A stretch of DNA of 64,000 nt, taken from the NCBI GenBank assembly GCA_022432975.1, contig CM039502.1, positions 24,884,383 to 24,948,382 on the forward strand. Direction: 5' to 3'. The stretch comes from Begonia masoniana (Eukaryota; Streptophyta; Magnoliopsida; Cucurbitales; Begoniaceae). Each line of letters begins with the position of its first letter. Position 1 is the first letter of the stretch. The position numbers and the translations under genes are program-made. The notes under the pieces were generated by a model. The model made no database searches. It was not told where the DNA came from and saw only the letters and a list, made by a program, of their open reading frames with translations. This document shows, piece by piece, positions 1-12,210 of this stretch.

Positions 1-2
1 AC

Positions 3-3000
3 TGGCTATTTAGACATTATGCCACCATCAACTGTAGGTCCGGGCTTGTGTCATTTAAGCGCCCAAATGAAGTAGAATTCTCTTATCAGGCAGTACCGAA
101 GAAACACCGTATGCCTGTGGTATCTTCCTTGAAAGCTCAACGACTGATGAAGTCAGGATGCATCGGGTTTCTTGCCCACGTTGTGGATGTTCAAAGGCAA
201 AATGAGGTGGAACTTCAAAACATTCCGGTAGTCCGGGACTTCTCAGAGGTTTTCTTAGATGACTTACCGGGATTGCCACCTGATCGTGACATCGAGTTTG
301 AAATCGATGTGTATCCTGGTGCGGAGCCAATATCGAAGAATCCGTACCGTATGGCACCGATTGAACTGAAGGAGTTGAAGGCTCAGTTGAAAGAATTAAT
401 GGACAAGGGTTTTGTGCGCCCTAGTTTCTCTCCGTGGGGTGCTCCCGTCTTGTTTGTCAAGAAGAGGGATGGGTCCCTACGGATGTGTATTGACTACCGT
501 GAGCTGAACAAGTTGACTATCAAGAATAAGTACCCGTTGCCAAGAATTGACGATTTGTTTGATCAGCTACAGGGAGCTCGGGTATTTTCTAAGATTGACT
601 TACGCTCCGGCTATTACCAGTTGAAGGTCAGAGCTGAGGATATTCCAAAGACTGCCTTCAGAACCCGGTACGGGCACTACGAGTTCTTGGTGATGTCGTT
701 CGGGTTGACTAATGCTCCGGCAGCATTTATGGACCTAATGAACAGGATATTCCATGATGTCTTGGATAAATTTGTGATCATTTTCATCGACGACATTCTG
801 GTTTATTCCAGGAGTGTGGCTGAGCATGAGAAACACTTGGCTATGGTACTGTCAATCCTAAAGCAACATCAATTATATGCCAAGCTGTCAAAGTGTGAGT
901 TCTGGTTAAACAAGATTAATTTCTTGGGCCACGTGGTGTCTGCTGAAGGAGTATCTGTGGACCCGGCCAAGATTCAGGCTGTGAGGGATTGGCCCAGGCC
1001 GAGAAATGCAAGTGAAGTACGAAGCTTTATCGGGCTAGCTGGTTATTACAGGAAATTCATCAAGGGGTTTTCTGTGATCGCGAAGCCTATGACCAGCTTA
1101 ACAAGGAAGGAAATCAAGTTCAAGTGGTCTGAAGCATGTGAGGAGAGCTTTCAGACACTTAAGCAGAAATTAACCATTGCTCCTCTATTAGTATTGCCAG
1201 TTGAAGATGGCAAATTCAGCGTATACTGTGATGCGTCAAGGATTGGCCTGGGATGCGTATTGATGCAAGAGGGTAAAGTGGTAGCATACGCATCAAGACA
1301 GTTGAAGAACCATGAACAAAACTACCCTACTCACGACCTTGAGTTAGCGGCAGTTGTATTTGCGCTGAAAGTATGGAGACACCACCTATATGGACAGTCA
1401 TGTGAGGTGTTTTCTGACTACAAGAGTTTGAAGTACCTCTTTACTCAGAAAGAGTTGAATATGAGACAAAGGCGGTGGTTAGAATTTGTGAAAGATTACG
1501 ATGTTGAGATCAAATACCATCCTGGTAAAGCTAATGTGGTAGCTGATGCACTGAGCAGGATGCCAGCTACCATGCAACCAGTTATGTCGGCCGTATCAAT
1601 GCCTTTGAGGACGGAGATACAGAAGTTCGATATGGAGATGGTTTCTGGGCTATCGGCCATACTAGCAGATTTGACGCTACGACCCACCGTCCTGGACCGA
1701 ATTAAAGAAGCTCAGAAGACCAATTCAAAAGAGATGGCTGATATGGTGAGCAAAGTACCAATGGCTTCTTCCGATTTCAGTTATTCGGGAGATGGAGTTC
1801 TAAAGTTCAAAAACAGATGGTATGTTCCGAAAGACGAAGAGCTACGGAAGCACATCTTATCGGAAGCCCACTCATCTCCTTTCTCTGTGCATCCTGGAAG
1901 CACGAAGATGTACCAGGATTTGAAACTTCACTTCTGGTGGCCGAATATGAAGAATGAAGTGGCCAAGTACGTGGAGTCTTGCATGATATGTCAACAGGTC
2001 AAAGCTGAACATCAACGACCAAGTGGAACGCTTCAACCTCTTCCGATTCCTGAATGGAAATGAGAGAATATTACAATGGACTTCGTTGTTGGTTTGCCAA
2101 GAACAGTTAAAGGCCACAATAGCATATGGGTCATAGTGGACAGATTGACGAAGTCGGCCCATTTTCTACCTGTGAAGACGACCTACTCAATGGATCAGTA
2201 TGCTGAACTATATATTAGTGAAATTGTCAAACTACATGGTATTCCGGCGTCAATTGTTTCGGACCGGGATCCTAGATTCACTTCCAGGTTCTGGAAAAGC
2301 TTGCAAAGCTCCTTGGGCACTAAATTGGACTTCAGCACGGCATTTCATCCACAGACAGATGGGCAATCTGAGAGAACGATTCAGACCTTGGAGGATATGT
2401 TAAGAGCGTGCGTGCTGGAACTTCATGCTCCTTGGAGTAGATATATACCACTTGTGGAGTTTGCATACAACAATAGCTATCAGGCTACAATTGGTATGGC
2501 TCCATATGAAGCACTTTACGGCAGGAAGTGTAGATCCCTGATATGTTGGGATGAGGTCGGAGAAACTAAGCTTATTGGTCCTGAGATATTGCAGCAAATG
2601 TCCGAAGTGATAGCTGCTATCAAACAACGAATAAAGACTGCTCAGGATCGACAAAAGAGTTACGCGGACCATAGAAGAAGGGATTTAGAGTTTGCTTAGG
2701 GTGATGAAGTGTTTTTGAAGGTATCACCTTTCAAGGGTGTGATGAGGTTTGGCAAGAAAGGGAAGCTAAGCCCAAGGTTTATTGGACCTTTTCCCATCAT
2801 AAAGCGTGTGGGAAGCATGGCCTACAGACTACAGCTACCAGCGTCAATGGATGGTGTTCACAATGTCTTCCATGTGTCAATGCTGAGGAAGTGCGTACGA
2901 GATCCAACTCAGATCGTGGAACACGTGGACTTCGATATCATGCCGACGTTGACATATGAAGAGAGGCCCATACAGATTCTGGATACCTCAGTCAAGGTAT

Positions 3001-3116
3001 TACGCAACAAAGTGGTCCCATTGGTGAAAGTTTTATGGCGTAATCACAATGTGGAGGATGCCACATGGGAAAGAGAAGCGGATGTTAGGACTCAATATCC
3101 GGATCTCTTTGCTTAG
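3..3116 (+). pseudogene. gypsy pol of element A (PR tail-RT-RH-INT-chromodomain), two nonsense codons
   Basis: One reading frame runs from the window edge to 3116, broken by TGA at 2061-2063 (Trp in related copies) and TAG at 2697-2699. The first residues ([14 protein letters not shown]) are the end of the aspartic protease domain. RT follows, with an intact FIDDIL box (Asp pair at 789-794). RNase H begins around 1225 ([13 protein letters not shown]). The integrase zinc domain (H-H-C-C, with SCMICQQ) is around 1870-2010, and the DDE core is complete: VIVDRLTKSAHF, SDRDPRFTS and SERTIQTLED. The C-terminus (VLRNKVVPLVKVLWRNHNVE) is the chromodomain-like tail of Tekay/Del elements. With only two stops and no frameshift, this is the best-preserved long pol frame in the window. 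Both stops are compatible with single G-to-A or C-to-T changes, as expected for silenced, methylated DNA. Confidence 0.93.
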
Positions 3117-3140
3117 CCAAATTTTGGGGACAAAATTTCT

Positions 3141-3156
3141 GTTAAGGTGGTTGGAA
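3141..3156 (+). promoter_or_regulatory. Polypurine tract of element A
   Basis: A purine-rich run directly before the LTR start TGTAACACCC. It is in the position used to prime plus-strand DNA synthesis and fixes the 5' edge of the LTR. Confidence 0.75.
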
Positions 3157-3746
3157 TGTAACACCCGGCATTTTGCCATGTAATAGTTTTCCCGGGGTCA
3201 TTTAACCGCGATTAATATTATATTAATACAATGTATGTTTTGGTTGTAATGATGGAAGGTTTAAGGGAAAACCAAACTAAGTGTGATCAAAACAAGTCAA
3301 TTAGGTTAAAAACCAATGAAAGGGCAAATTAGGAAGAAATTAAGGTTGGTGGGAGAAAACAAATAGATGATTGACATGTGGCTGGCTTGTTGAAGAAGTT
3401 AAGTTCTTTCTCCTACGTGAATGTTCATTCACTTCTCTGTTTCCCCTCATCTCTCTCGGCTTTCTCTCTTCCAAGCGATTGAAACAAAACTTCCACACTT
3501 TGTTTCTCCAGCGTTTCTCCGTTTTCTTCAGCAAAGGTGAGCGTCTTTTAATGCTAATAAATTTGGACAAGTTTAAGGTGAGTTTTTATCGAAGTTTAGG
3601 GTTTCGGTTTTCGGTGAAAACTCACTGTTTTTGGACGAAAACACGTTGGTGTGTTTTCTAAAGAGTTGAAATGTGTTTGCTGCATTTCCTACGAGATATT
3701 AGTTAGCATTTGTAGCGTGTTTAAACTCTGAACATTCATGCTACAG

Positions 3747-3794
3747 GTCCGAGCTTTCCAGAGACGTTCGAGCATACTACTTGGCTGCACACAG
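3747..3794 (+). other. Putative leader micro-exon in LTR A (48 nt)
   Basis: Bounded by the acceptor ..CTACAG and the donor GTAAGT. CCTGCAAC at 3827-3834, just after the donor, can pair (one G:U) with GTTGTAGG at 4365-4372, which overlaps the next acceptor. Inferred from consensus and from the matching layout in the other LTRs; no transcript evidence. Confidence 0.45.
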
Positions 3795-4952
3795 GTAAGT
3801 TCATGCCGTAGGTTGGCCCTTAAGGCCCTGCAACTTGGAGGTACTAGGAGTATCAGTCCTGTCGGTTCGTTTTGGGTAGAAAAGTTAGAATAAGTTCTGA
3901 GTTGTCTGGTTTTGTTTCACTCTCTATTGTGATATTCTTGTTGCCTGTTATTATAGGTTCAAGCACCGTCCATGCATACCCGTTTTTCTGTAAAATCATG
4001 TAAACGTTTTATGTACACAGTTTTGAAGTTAAGTAAGATAAAACCTGTAATGAATGTATGGTTAAGTGTGGACGAGGACTGGCATCCTGTTCTTGTCCTT
4101 CTCTGGGACTTAAAAATTTATCCCCGCCAAGGATACCCTGTACCTTGTCCTTCCCTGGGACCCGGCAAAATTACTAACCAGTGTCATGTCCTGTTATGTT
4201 ATGTATGTTTATGCGCCAGTTCCTCTATAAGCCTCACTTATACCACCATGTCCAGTGAAACGTAATGTAATGTAATGTTCATGTATTTGAAAATGTTCAT
4301 GCATAGCATATGCACACTGCATTTCATGTTCTTACTGAGCTCTAGGCTCATAGATGAACTCCCTGTTGTAGGTACGGATACTCCAGAGGAGGACCTTGCT
4401 CCTCAAGCTGATGAGTAATGGATTGTGGTGGATCGAGCTCATTGGAAATGGTTGCTGCAGTCAGATAAATTCTGTGTAGAGGTTTAAGTCTTTAAAGTAA
4501 AGTTCATATTTGTAAACTCCTCTGGATGTTTGTGGTTTCTGTTTTAAAACTCTGTTGTAGTCTTGTGTTTTGTTTGAAAGTTTTGTTGGAAATTTTGAAA
4601 TGTATAAGTCCTGTTGTTGATGTATTTAAAACCTCCGTATTTGACACATTGTATCCATATATTTTAAATGTTTTGAAAACATTCTGGAACTGCTTGAGTT
4701 CTCCCTTTTCAGGTCATGCATGGATAGCCTCGAATTTTAGAGCTATCCATGCAGTTTGTCTGCTCGAACTCCCGTCATTTGTAGAGTATGATTTCAAAAC
4801 TTTGTTTTGAAATCGGGTTTGAGGGTCTGAAGCCCTCATGCCTCCTGTTTTGATGTTCCCTGCCTGTAAGTCTTTATGTTAAAATTTGCCAAGTTTTATC
4901 TCAAAAACTGCATCTTCCGATCACGTTCACTGCTGTTTTAAGTGTTTATCTA

Positions 4953-5165
4953 CCGGTTGACGTCAGCATAAGTCTTCCGCCCCAGTTTATAATTTTTGTC
5001 TTCCGGTTGACGTCAGCATAAGTCTTCCGCCCAGTTTATAATTTTTGTCTTCGGTTGACGTCAGCATAAGTCTTCCGCCCAGTTTATAATTTTTGTCTTC
5101 CGGTTGACGTCAGCATAAGTCTTCCGCCCAGTTTGTAATTTTGTCTTCCGGTTGACGTCATCTTT
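4953..5165 (+). repeat. 49-bp tandem repeat in LTR A
   Basis: Four full copies and part of a fifth, starting at about 4953, 5003, 5052, 5100 and 5148. Each contains GGTTGACGTCAGC followed by AAGTCTTCCGCC. Small indels separate the copies. Confidence 0.9.
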
Positions 5166-5339
5166 TCTTCCGATGACGTCATCCATTGTTTTACGTCATC
5201 GCCAGTTTACCTCTTCCGCCTACGTTAGTAAGTTTTATCTTCCGATGACGTCAGAACATCTTCCGGCTGATGTCACCACCTTCTGCCGGCTTCGTCTGTT
5301 GTCTGCCTCTTCCGATGAGTCCTATTCTCAATGACGTCA
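4958..5339 (+). promoter_or_regulatory. Cluster of eight TGACGTCA palindromes (bZIP-type sites)
   Basis: Perfect TGACGTCA at 4958, 5008, 5056, 5105, 5153, 5174, 5246 and 5332. The first five lie in the tandem repeat; the last three do not. TGACGTCA is the core bound by plant TGA/bZIP factors and resembles as-1-type elements. The cluster is plain in the sequence; its regulatory role is inferred. Confidence 0.6.
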
Positions 5340-5673
5340 TCCACTGATTTCTCCTCCGGTTCAGTTTAAAACTACATATTCCGCCAGTTATTCGCCTAAG
5401 TCTTCCGCCACTGTTTCCTGTTTCCATCTCCGCCAGTCTTATGCTATTTCTGTTCGATTATCCATTTATGAGACCTGTTTGTTTTCCATTCCAGAGAACT
5501 CTCTCTCCCCCTGTAAATGTTTTCGATTACCCACTGCAGTTCTCCCTCTCTGTTCACTGTTTTGACTGTTCTATTTGTTTAAAAAAAAAATAGTCACTGT
5601 TATTTCCGTTATCTGTCCCGGAGTGATGGCTCCAATCCCGGACCCCGATCGGGTTTGGTTTTGGGTCGTCACA

Positions 5674-6417
5674 GAACTCAAAAATTCGGAGTCCTCCCTT
5701 TAGGGTTTCCAAACAATAATCAAACTCTCACAAAATCCACTAAAAACACCAAAAACCAACACCTAAATGCATGTAACCTAAAACCCATTCAAAAGCTCAC
5801 CTTAATTCTTGCTAAATTGATTAAGAAAAGGAGAAGAACCCTAGCAATGGAGCTGCCCTTCGTGTGGAGGAAAGAAGAGGAAGAAAATGGATTTTTGCCA
5901 TTTAACACTAACTTTACCAATTTTTATAACTTTTTCACTTTTCCCCTTTTTGATTTTTAAACAAATTCTTTTCTTCTCTTTATTTTAAACCAACGATTTT
6001 CTATCATTAATTCACTCTTCTTTTGATCATTTGCTTTATTTTTACATTAAATTAATTTAACTTAACAATAAATCTTTACTTTTCCTCCCATTGACTTTTC
6101 AACCTTATCTTTTTGACTACTTTCCACCAAAGATTAAATTTTAATTTAATCACTCATTTCTTCTTCACACCACAAGCCAACGTGAAGGATATCATTTCAT
6201 CCTCCTTCAAATCCTTTTCTTCACTTTTACTTCATTTTCTTTCTTAATTACTAAAACCATTCCTTATTGACTCAATAAACAACACTATTTTACTTCTTGC
6301 TTTCTAATTTCCACTTTCCATTCAAGGGCTTAATAAACTATACAATTAATGTTAAGCTCCCACAAACATCTAATCTAAGGGCTACGTACATCAAGGGAAA
6401 ATTTTTTGGGTGTCACA
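5674..6417 (-). repeat. Truncated chromovirus LTR, minus strand
   Basis: Read on the minus strand it starts TGTGACACCC at 6417 and is AT-rich, with a leader-like segment and a GTGAGC donor-like site, resembling the 5' half of the other LTRs here. It stops abruptly at 5674, where element A ends, so A probably inserted into it and the remainder lies left of the window. Short ORFs here are not genes. Confidence 0.6.
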
Positions 6418-7232
6418 GTTTGTATATCCAAAATTGTCAAATTTTGCCTCATGATGCACCAGAATCATCTAATTGTCTTTGTTGAAACTCTAACTTGCTA
6501 TATTTCATTAATCTACGCATTTACACAAAAAATGTCAAATTCTCATAATCACTTGAGAAAAACTTATCAGCCAACTTTTCTTCCTAGTCTTCCTTCAGCA
6601 TTTGTCTCTCAATGCGAAACTGACCTCCTCTAAGTACCTTATTTGGAAGAATAAGTTCTTGAAGATTCTCATTGCTAATGGACTGGAATGCTTCATTGAT
6701 GGTTTTTATCCTCAACCTCTGAAACTTCTCGACCATCTTTCTCATGGCTTTTCTCTCTGGCAGTGCTACTATAGCTCAGTAATGAGTTGATTTTATGCCT
6801 CTCTTTCATTTCCCCTTCTGTCAAAAATTGTTGCTCGCACGTCCTCTATTGCTACATGGATTTCTCTTGAACACAATTATGCTTCCTCTTTTCTAGCAAG
6901 GATCATGAATCTATATAGTAAGCTTTATCACCTAAGCAAGGATGGTATCACTGTTACAAAATATATATAAAACTAGTTTCTATTTGCAATGACTTAGCAC
7001 CTATTGGTGAATCGGTCAATGCTAAAGATCAGTTAATTTACCTTGTTTGTGGTCTTGGTAATGATTATAACCCATTTATTGCTCCAATAACTGGTTGTTT
7101 TGATATTCCATCGACTTGTGAGATTCACATTTTGCTACTAAGTTATGAGTTTTGCTTGTCAAGGTAGAACATTTTTCATTAGATACAATAAGTCCAACAA
7201 AACATGGCCTCTTTGTACTTTTGTTTGCATGG
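6418..7232 (+). pseudogene. Copia-type gag remnant (left half of the split Copia element)
   Basis: From about 6602 a degraded frame reads LTSSKYLIWKNKFLKILI..GFSLWQCYYS, then (after stops) ATWISLEHNYASSFLARIMNL and SKDGITVTKYI. This is the characteristic N-terminal region of plant Ty1/copia Gag (UBN2/retrotran_gag type), which packages element RNA. Several stops and frame changes interrupt it. The reading is cut at 7232 by element B, and Copia RT/RNase H sequence appears on the far side of B from 60248 onward, so both halves were probably one element. No Copia 5' LTR is visible upstream: the minus-strand LTR fragment directly abuts it. Confidence 0.75.
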
Positions 7233-8589
7233 CGATATGCCTCAGAGGCCAGTGGCTCATGCTCAAAACTCAAGTACGTAATCTAGCTAGTATTTTCTCT
7301 AACACGTTTGTTAATTTTACAAGTAAAGACAATGGTAACTTGAAGGGGGAATTTGTCTTCCATAAGACAAATAATTGTAACCAATTTTGTCCTTGTCATT
7401 ATCTAGACATTTTTATATGGCAAAACATTTTAGCATGTTTGTTTAACATTTTTTATTTTTGGTTTGCTTATAATTGGAGTGGAGCACTCAAGAAAAGAGT
7501 CATGATTGGGAATGGCGCGCACGGGTTAGAGGAATGACGCACATAGCTTGAAAAGAGGTGCGCACAACTAGGAGGATGGCGCGCACAAGAAGAGACCAAC
7601 AACAACATGCGCGCACAGGGACGTCAGCAGGCACGTGCGAAGGAGAGTAGTTGGGCACCGGCCTGCGCTCATGGAGGAGCACATCAGTGTGCGCGTGTAG
7701 GAGAGTAAGTGGGTGGCAGGAGCAGCAGGTGGACATTTGCTAGAGTTGCAGTGTGCGTGAGTGTGAATAGTGTCAGGAGCACTCCAACGGTTAGTTTTCC
7801 AATGGCTACATTCAGCAGCGATCTTCTTCTTTCCTTCTTAAACTAGAACTGATTTTCACCCTTCTATTTAATCTCGATTTACAGCTTCTGTAACGATCTT
7901 TGATCAATGAAAATTATGTGAAGTTTATCTTCATTTTCAGAAGCGCTCATCGGAGCCTTCTCTGTTTCTTGGGGTGTAACATCCGAGAGGTTCTCCGTTT
8001 TGGCCCGCCAAGTCCAAGGGATTACTCGGTGGTTCTGTTGATAACTTCCTCTCCAAATCCTTCTAAGGATTGGAAAACAGGAGGTTGGGAAATCTTGGTT
8101 CGCTGTTGGAGCATCTTTCGTTCGCGGAGGACTCTTTCCTGAGAAAGTGCCCTAAGTTCCTGGGCCAGCATGAACGTTCGTTCGATTGCCACCATTCATT
8201 TGACCTCTTCTGAGGAAGAATCATAGGTGGGTTGTTCCATTTCCAGTGCACGTAATGCCTTGTCCATTTGCTGGAGCTCTCATTCGTTCTCGGAGGTGTC
8301 TTCAACCGAAAGGTTCTGTGGTCCCCCTTAGGACCGACAGTGGTTCCCTCATCATTCCATTCACTCCATCGCCATCCTCTTAGAATATTACAGGTTTGTT
8401 ATCTTCTCATTCACCAGGTAATCACATACCCATTTCACGTCATCGTCTTCCATTTTCCATCGTATTTTATTCTGTTTTCTGCTGCCATTATATACTGTTT
8501 GGGGTGCTTCCTCGGCTTCAACTGAGAGAGCACCGACCCATGCTTCTTGTTCCTATTGAGCGAGAGATTTGTAGGATCGAGGAGTGACA
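7233..8589 (+). repeat. 5' LTR of element B (1357 bp)
   Basis: Matches 11380-12088 along its first ~720 bp and 59322-60247 along the rest, minus the small insertion there. The copy begins CGATATGCC where the 3' LTR begins TGATATGCC, so the terminal T has probably mutated. It ends GAGTGACA two bases before a primer site. Confidence 0.85.
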
Positions 8590-8591
8590 TA

Positions 8592-8603
8592 TGGTATCAG
8601 AGC
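8592..8603 (+). other. Primer binding site of element B (tRNA-iMet type)
   Basis: TGGTATCAGAGC two bases after the 5' LTR. It is complementary to the 3' end of initiator methionine tRNA, the usual minus-strand primer of plant gypsy elements. Confidence 0.85.
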
Positions 8604-9191
8604 TGAAGTGCTCCGTTTGTGTTCTTTCTCTGGTGTTTCTGTTTTCGTGAGTTTTGTTTTCTATTTTCTCTCTCGATAGGTTACATGCTTAATCTTCATA
8701 TCATTCTGTTTAGTTAACTTAAGTGTTTCTCATTTGATCATGTTCTGTCATCGTGTGTTGCTTATGTTATCTCATGTCTTCGTTTATATTTTTGCTAACT
8801 TTTGCATCTTACTTGTTTAGGCTGTTATGATGTCTAGTTTTCATATTATTCTAGTGTTTGTTTGCTTTAGTTGTTGGACTTGATTTGTGGTAGTAATCTA
8901 CTGAAACTTGCAGTCTCCTTGGACCAAGAAATTGGTGTAAATCTAAGGAGCATTGTTTAATAAATTGTGCATCATTTGTTGAATATTTTAAGTCCAATCT
9001 TTTGAGCATCAACCGCAAGTTTTAATGTGTTAATTTTGAAAATTATCTTGTTTAGTTTTCTTAGGATTTTGACTTGTTTTCATTTTATTGTTTTGTTTTT
9101 GTATCTAAAACTGAAAAGGGTATTTTAATTGTGTTGTTTTTGTGATTTTCTTTTGTGTGTTAGATTTTTGTTTAAAAATTTTAGATCTTAA

Positions 9192-10661
9192 ATAAGGAAC
9201 CTTGATATAAGAGGACCCCAAGAACCTCTGCATAGAAGAAAACCCGAACCACCTAGGAGAAGAATTCAAAACCGAAAAGACCTAGATGATGAGTGGTCCA
9301 AGACACCTAAATCAGTAGTTGGTAAGCCTAACTACCAAGAACAAATCCATGGACTAAACCGCAAGTTTGAGGAAATACATTAATGGTTCATGACAAGTGA
9401 GCGATTAAGAGAACCAGATCAATGCTTAATGGAGACAAGGAAACAAGATTTAAAACCCCTCAAATTTCAAGTTGAAAACTTTGGAGAAACCGATTATGCC
9501 AAACCAAATAAAAAAACTTCCTTTAACCATGTCGATAAAGCAAGATCTTCTAAAATTTCAATACCTATATTTGATGGTCAATCAGGTAGCGTGGATGTTT
9601 TTGGTTGGATATATGAGGTAGAGGAGTTGTTTGGACATATTAATTATTTGGATAAAAGAAAAGTTCAACTAGCCTCTTGGAGTTTTGATGGTTTTGCCAA
9701 TTTATGGTGGAACAAGTTGTCCACAAAGAGGAGATTGGATGGCTAGGGTGAAGTTTGTACTTGGGGACTAATGAAGTACTTAATGGAGAAATAATTTACC
9801 CCAATATATGTCGAACAAGAGCATAATGAGCCTATGGAAAATCCCTTAAGTGAAAAGGAGGATGTATTACTAGAAGAGGAAATCTTTTATCCCAAAGACG
9901 GACCTCTACTTGAGATTGAAGAACAAATGGACCGGGAAGAAGATATTTGGCAAACGGGAGAAAAGGTAGATGAGGAAAAACATTTAAGTGATGAAATTGT
10001 CTCCTTTGAGGCCAAGATAAAAAATGAAAAGACACATGAAGAGGTGTCTTATCAAAAGAAGCACCCTTCTATTTTAATGACACAAAAACCTTCTAGTATA
10101 GAAAACCAAGAGGATTTAGTCTTTAAGGTGCACAAATTATACATTCCTAAATGACGCAAAATTGAGGCTTATCTTTATCCCTCAAGAAGAATCTTTGAAA
10201 GAGAAGTTTACTTAGTTAAGGAAACCCAAGAGGGCCAGGAAAAGTTTTCCATAAAATACGATAAGAGATTGGTGTATAAAGATTACAAAGCACCTAGCAC
10301 AATCAAGATAAGTGGGAAGGAACTCCCAATCATTCCTTTCCAACCTAGGTCAACCCCTCCTAGGCACCAAGCCATGCAAGCTCTAAACATTGGGTTTGTT
10401 GACTTGCTAAGTATTTTGAGAAAGGATCCATATTACATTAACACCATGAGGCAAAGCTCAACCAAACCTCTAGATGTTATCTTGTTCATGGATGCTTCGA
10501 CCTTAACTGATGGACATATGGTGGAACAAAAAGTGGGGATCGGTCTTCAAGAGTTGTCTTGCCCACGTGTTTATAAGCTCACAACCCTTAACCTAATAGG
10601 GATGAACAAGGTGGTTGTTTTCTTTTCAAAGTATGTACCACTAAATACCTTGATTACTTAG
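9192..10661 (+). pseudogene. gag-like polyprotein of element B
   Basis: A single frame is mostly open here, with stops at about 9381, 9744, 9792 and 10152. The gag homology block is around 9550-9740: SKISIPIFDGQSGSVDVFGW, KRKVQLASWSF and NLWWNK. This is the Retrotrans_gag signature of a short phrase before 'FDG', a 'W' turn, and a final WW. Downstream (9834-10150) the product would be unusually acidic and Lys/Glu-rich, with no CCHC knuckle, and 10269-10661 reads as an unplaced tail (YKAPSTIKISGKELPIIPF). No protease, RT or integrase motif follows before the 3' LTR. It probably encoded only a Gag-like protein and depended on other elements for replication. Confidence 0.7.
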
Positions 10662-11379
10662 CTTTTTAAGTTTGGATGGAATTGCAATAAAAGTGCTATC
10701 AATGGTAATTGCAATTTAGAATTTTTGAAGAAACTTTTTGGAGTTGTGGTTGATAATACCAATGTTGATAAGCTAATGAATCCAAACTTGTTTGTTGTTG
10801 ATCATAAAAGTTTCTTTTGTAAAGGACGACCTCGTACCGAAACGGATAAGCCATTTATGTTCAACATCAAATACTTACTTCATATACTTCATCAGATTTT
10901 TGTTAAGAAGTATTATCACCTCCAAAAGAAAAAAAAAAGGACATGAATGGGAGGCACCTTTCCAACTCAATAATGGATTAAGTGAGGTGTTGACAAGGAA
11001 AATAAGCCATCATCCATGGCCAATTCCATGGCCCGACCCCTTTAGCTATTGTTTATATCATTTTTGTAGGCCTCAATGATCAAATCCATCATTTGATTGT
11101 AACCTTTTCTTTTAATCCCGGGAAGGTAGAAGGAGTACAAAGGAGTACCCCTTTGTATTTGAGGTCAAATCCTCAATCACCCGAAGATGATGATATGCCT
11201 AGGAAAGACATTGAACAATCTCAGCCAAATCCATGGCCGAGCCTTCTTTCTAACTTTGATGTCTATTTTGTCGGTAAGAAGGATAACGCCCACATGAGAG
11301 AATAGCTCAACCTTCAAGACAACCTCGAGGTTAGCAAACCCTTGGATTTGAGGACAAATCCTCACTCAATCGGGGAGGA
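10662..11379 (+). other. 3' internal region of element B, no RT found; polypurine tract at its end
   Basis: Degraded short frames (for example 10725-10946) with no recognisable polymerase or integrase motif. Two phrases of the type LRSNPQSPEDDDMPRK and LRTNPHSIGEDDMPRR (about 11160 and 11345) are a local duplication. GGGGAGGA at 11372-11379 directly precedes the 3' LTR and is the likely polypurine tract. Confidence 0.55.
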
Positions 11380-12088
11380 TGATATGCCTCGAAGACCCGT
11401 GGCTCATGCTCAAACTCAGATACGTAATCTAGCTAGTCTTTTCTCTAACACATTTGTTAATTTTACAGGCAAAGACAATTTTGGTAACTTGAAGGTGAAA
11501 TTTGTCTTCCCTAAGACAAATAAATATAACCAATTTTGTCTTTTTCATTATCTAGACATTTTTATAAGGCAAAACATTTTAGGCTTTTTGTTTAGCATAT
11601 TTTATTTTTGGTTTGCTTATAATTGGAGCGGAGCACTCAAGAAAAGAGTCATGATCAGGAATGGCGCACACGGGTTAGAAGAATGGCACGCACAACTTGA
11701 AGGGAGGCATGCACAGATAGGAGGATGGCCCACACGGGAAAAGACCAACAGCAACATTTGCACGTAGGAAGTACCAGGCGAAGCAGCCACAGGCGAACGC
11801 AAGGATGTCAGCAAGCGCATGCGAAGGAGAGCAGTTGGGCACCGGCGGGTGCCATGAGTAGTAGGTGGAAACGCGTTGGGGCCACAACACACGGGTGAAT
11901 AGTGCTAGGAGCGCTCCAACAGCTAGTTTTCCAACGGCTACATTCATCAGCGATCTTCTTCTTTCCTTCTGAAACCAGAACCGATTTTCACCCTTCTATT
12001 TAATCTCGATTTACAGCTTCTATAAAGATCTTTGATGAATGAAAATTATGTGAAGTTTATCTTTGTTTTCAGAAGTGCTCACCAGAGC
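11380..12088 (+). repeat. 3' LTR of element B, first part
   Basis: Starts TGATATGCC and parallels 7233-7957. It stops at AGAGC (12084-12088), the left copy of the 5-bp target-site duplication of element C. The LTR resumes at 59322. Confidence 0.88.
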
Positions 12089-12210
12089 TGTAGCAACTGG
12101 TATTTTCCACCTTAATTAATAACAGCATTTCTTATTTGTGACTCTTATTTTATGGAAAACAAGTGATTATGATTGGTTGCTTTAATAGGTTAAGGTTTGG
12201 CTAGCTAGGG
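12089..12210 (+). repeat. Left LTR of C, part 1
   Basis: Matches 49751-49870. Interrupted after TAGGG (12206-12210) by element D; the LTR resumes at 22391 with the second TAGGG. Confidence 0.93.

Larger units (their letters stand above)
1..5673 (+). mobile_element. Element A: 3' part of a Ty3/gypsy chromovirus
   Basis: The 3' portion of a gypsy element: the tail of the protease domain, RT, RNase H, integrase and a chromodomain-like C-terminus, then a polypurine tract and a complete 3' LTR. Gag and the 5' LTR lie left of the window, so the target-site duplication cannot be checked. The domain order (RT-RH-INT) and the C-terminal tail place it among plant chromoviruses. The right boundary is set by the LTR terminus TCGTCACA at 5673, after which the sequence changes to an unrelated minus-strand LTR fragment. 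Confidence 0.9.
3157..5673 (+). repeat. 3' LTR of element A (2.5 kb)
   Basis: Begins TGTAACACCCGG and ends GGTCGTCACA. Its partner LTR is outside the window. It contains splice-like junctions (AAG|GTGAGC at 3537; ACAG| at 3746; CACAG|GTAAGT at 3795; TTGTAG|GT at 4371), a 49-bp tandem array with eight TGACGTCA palindromes (4953-5339), and no plausible protein gene. The short ORFs inside it are chance frames. Confidence 0.85.

Noticed and set aside
5655..5960. 101-codon plus-strand ORF
   Set aside because: It spans the end of LTR A and an antisense LTR fragment; no domain.
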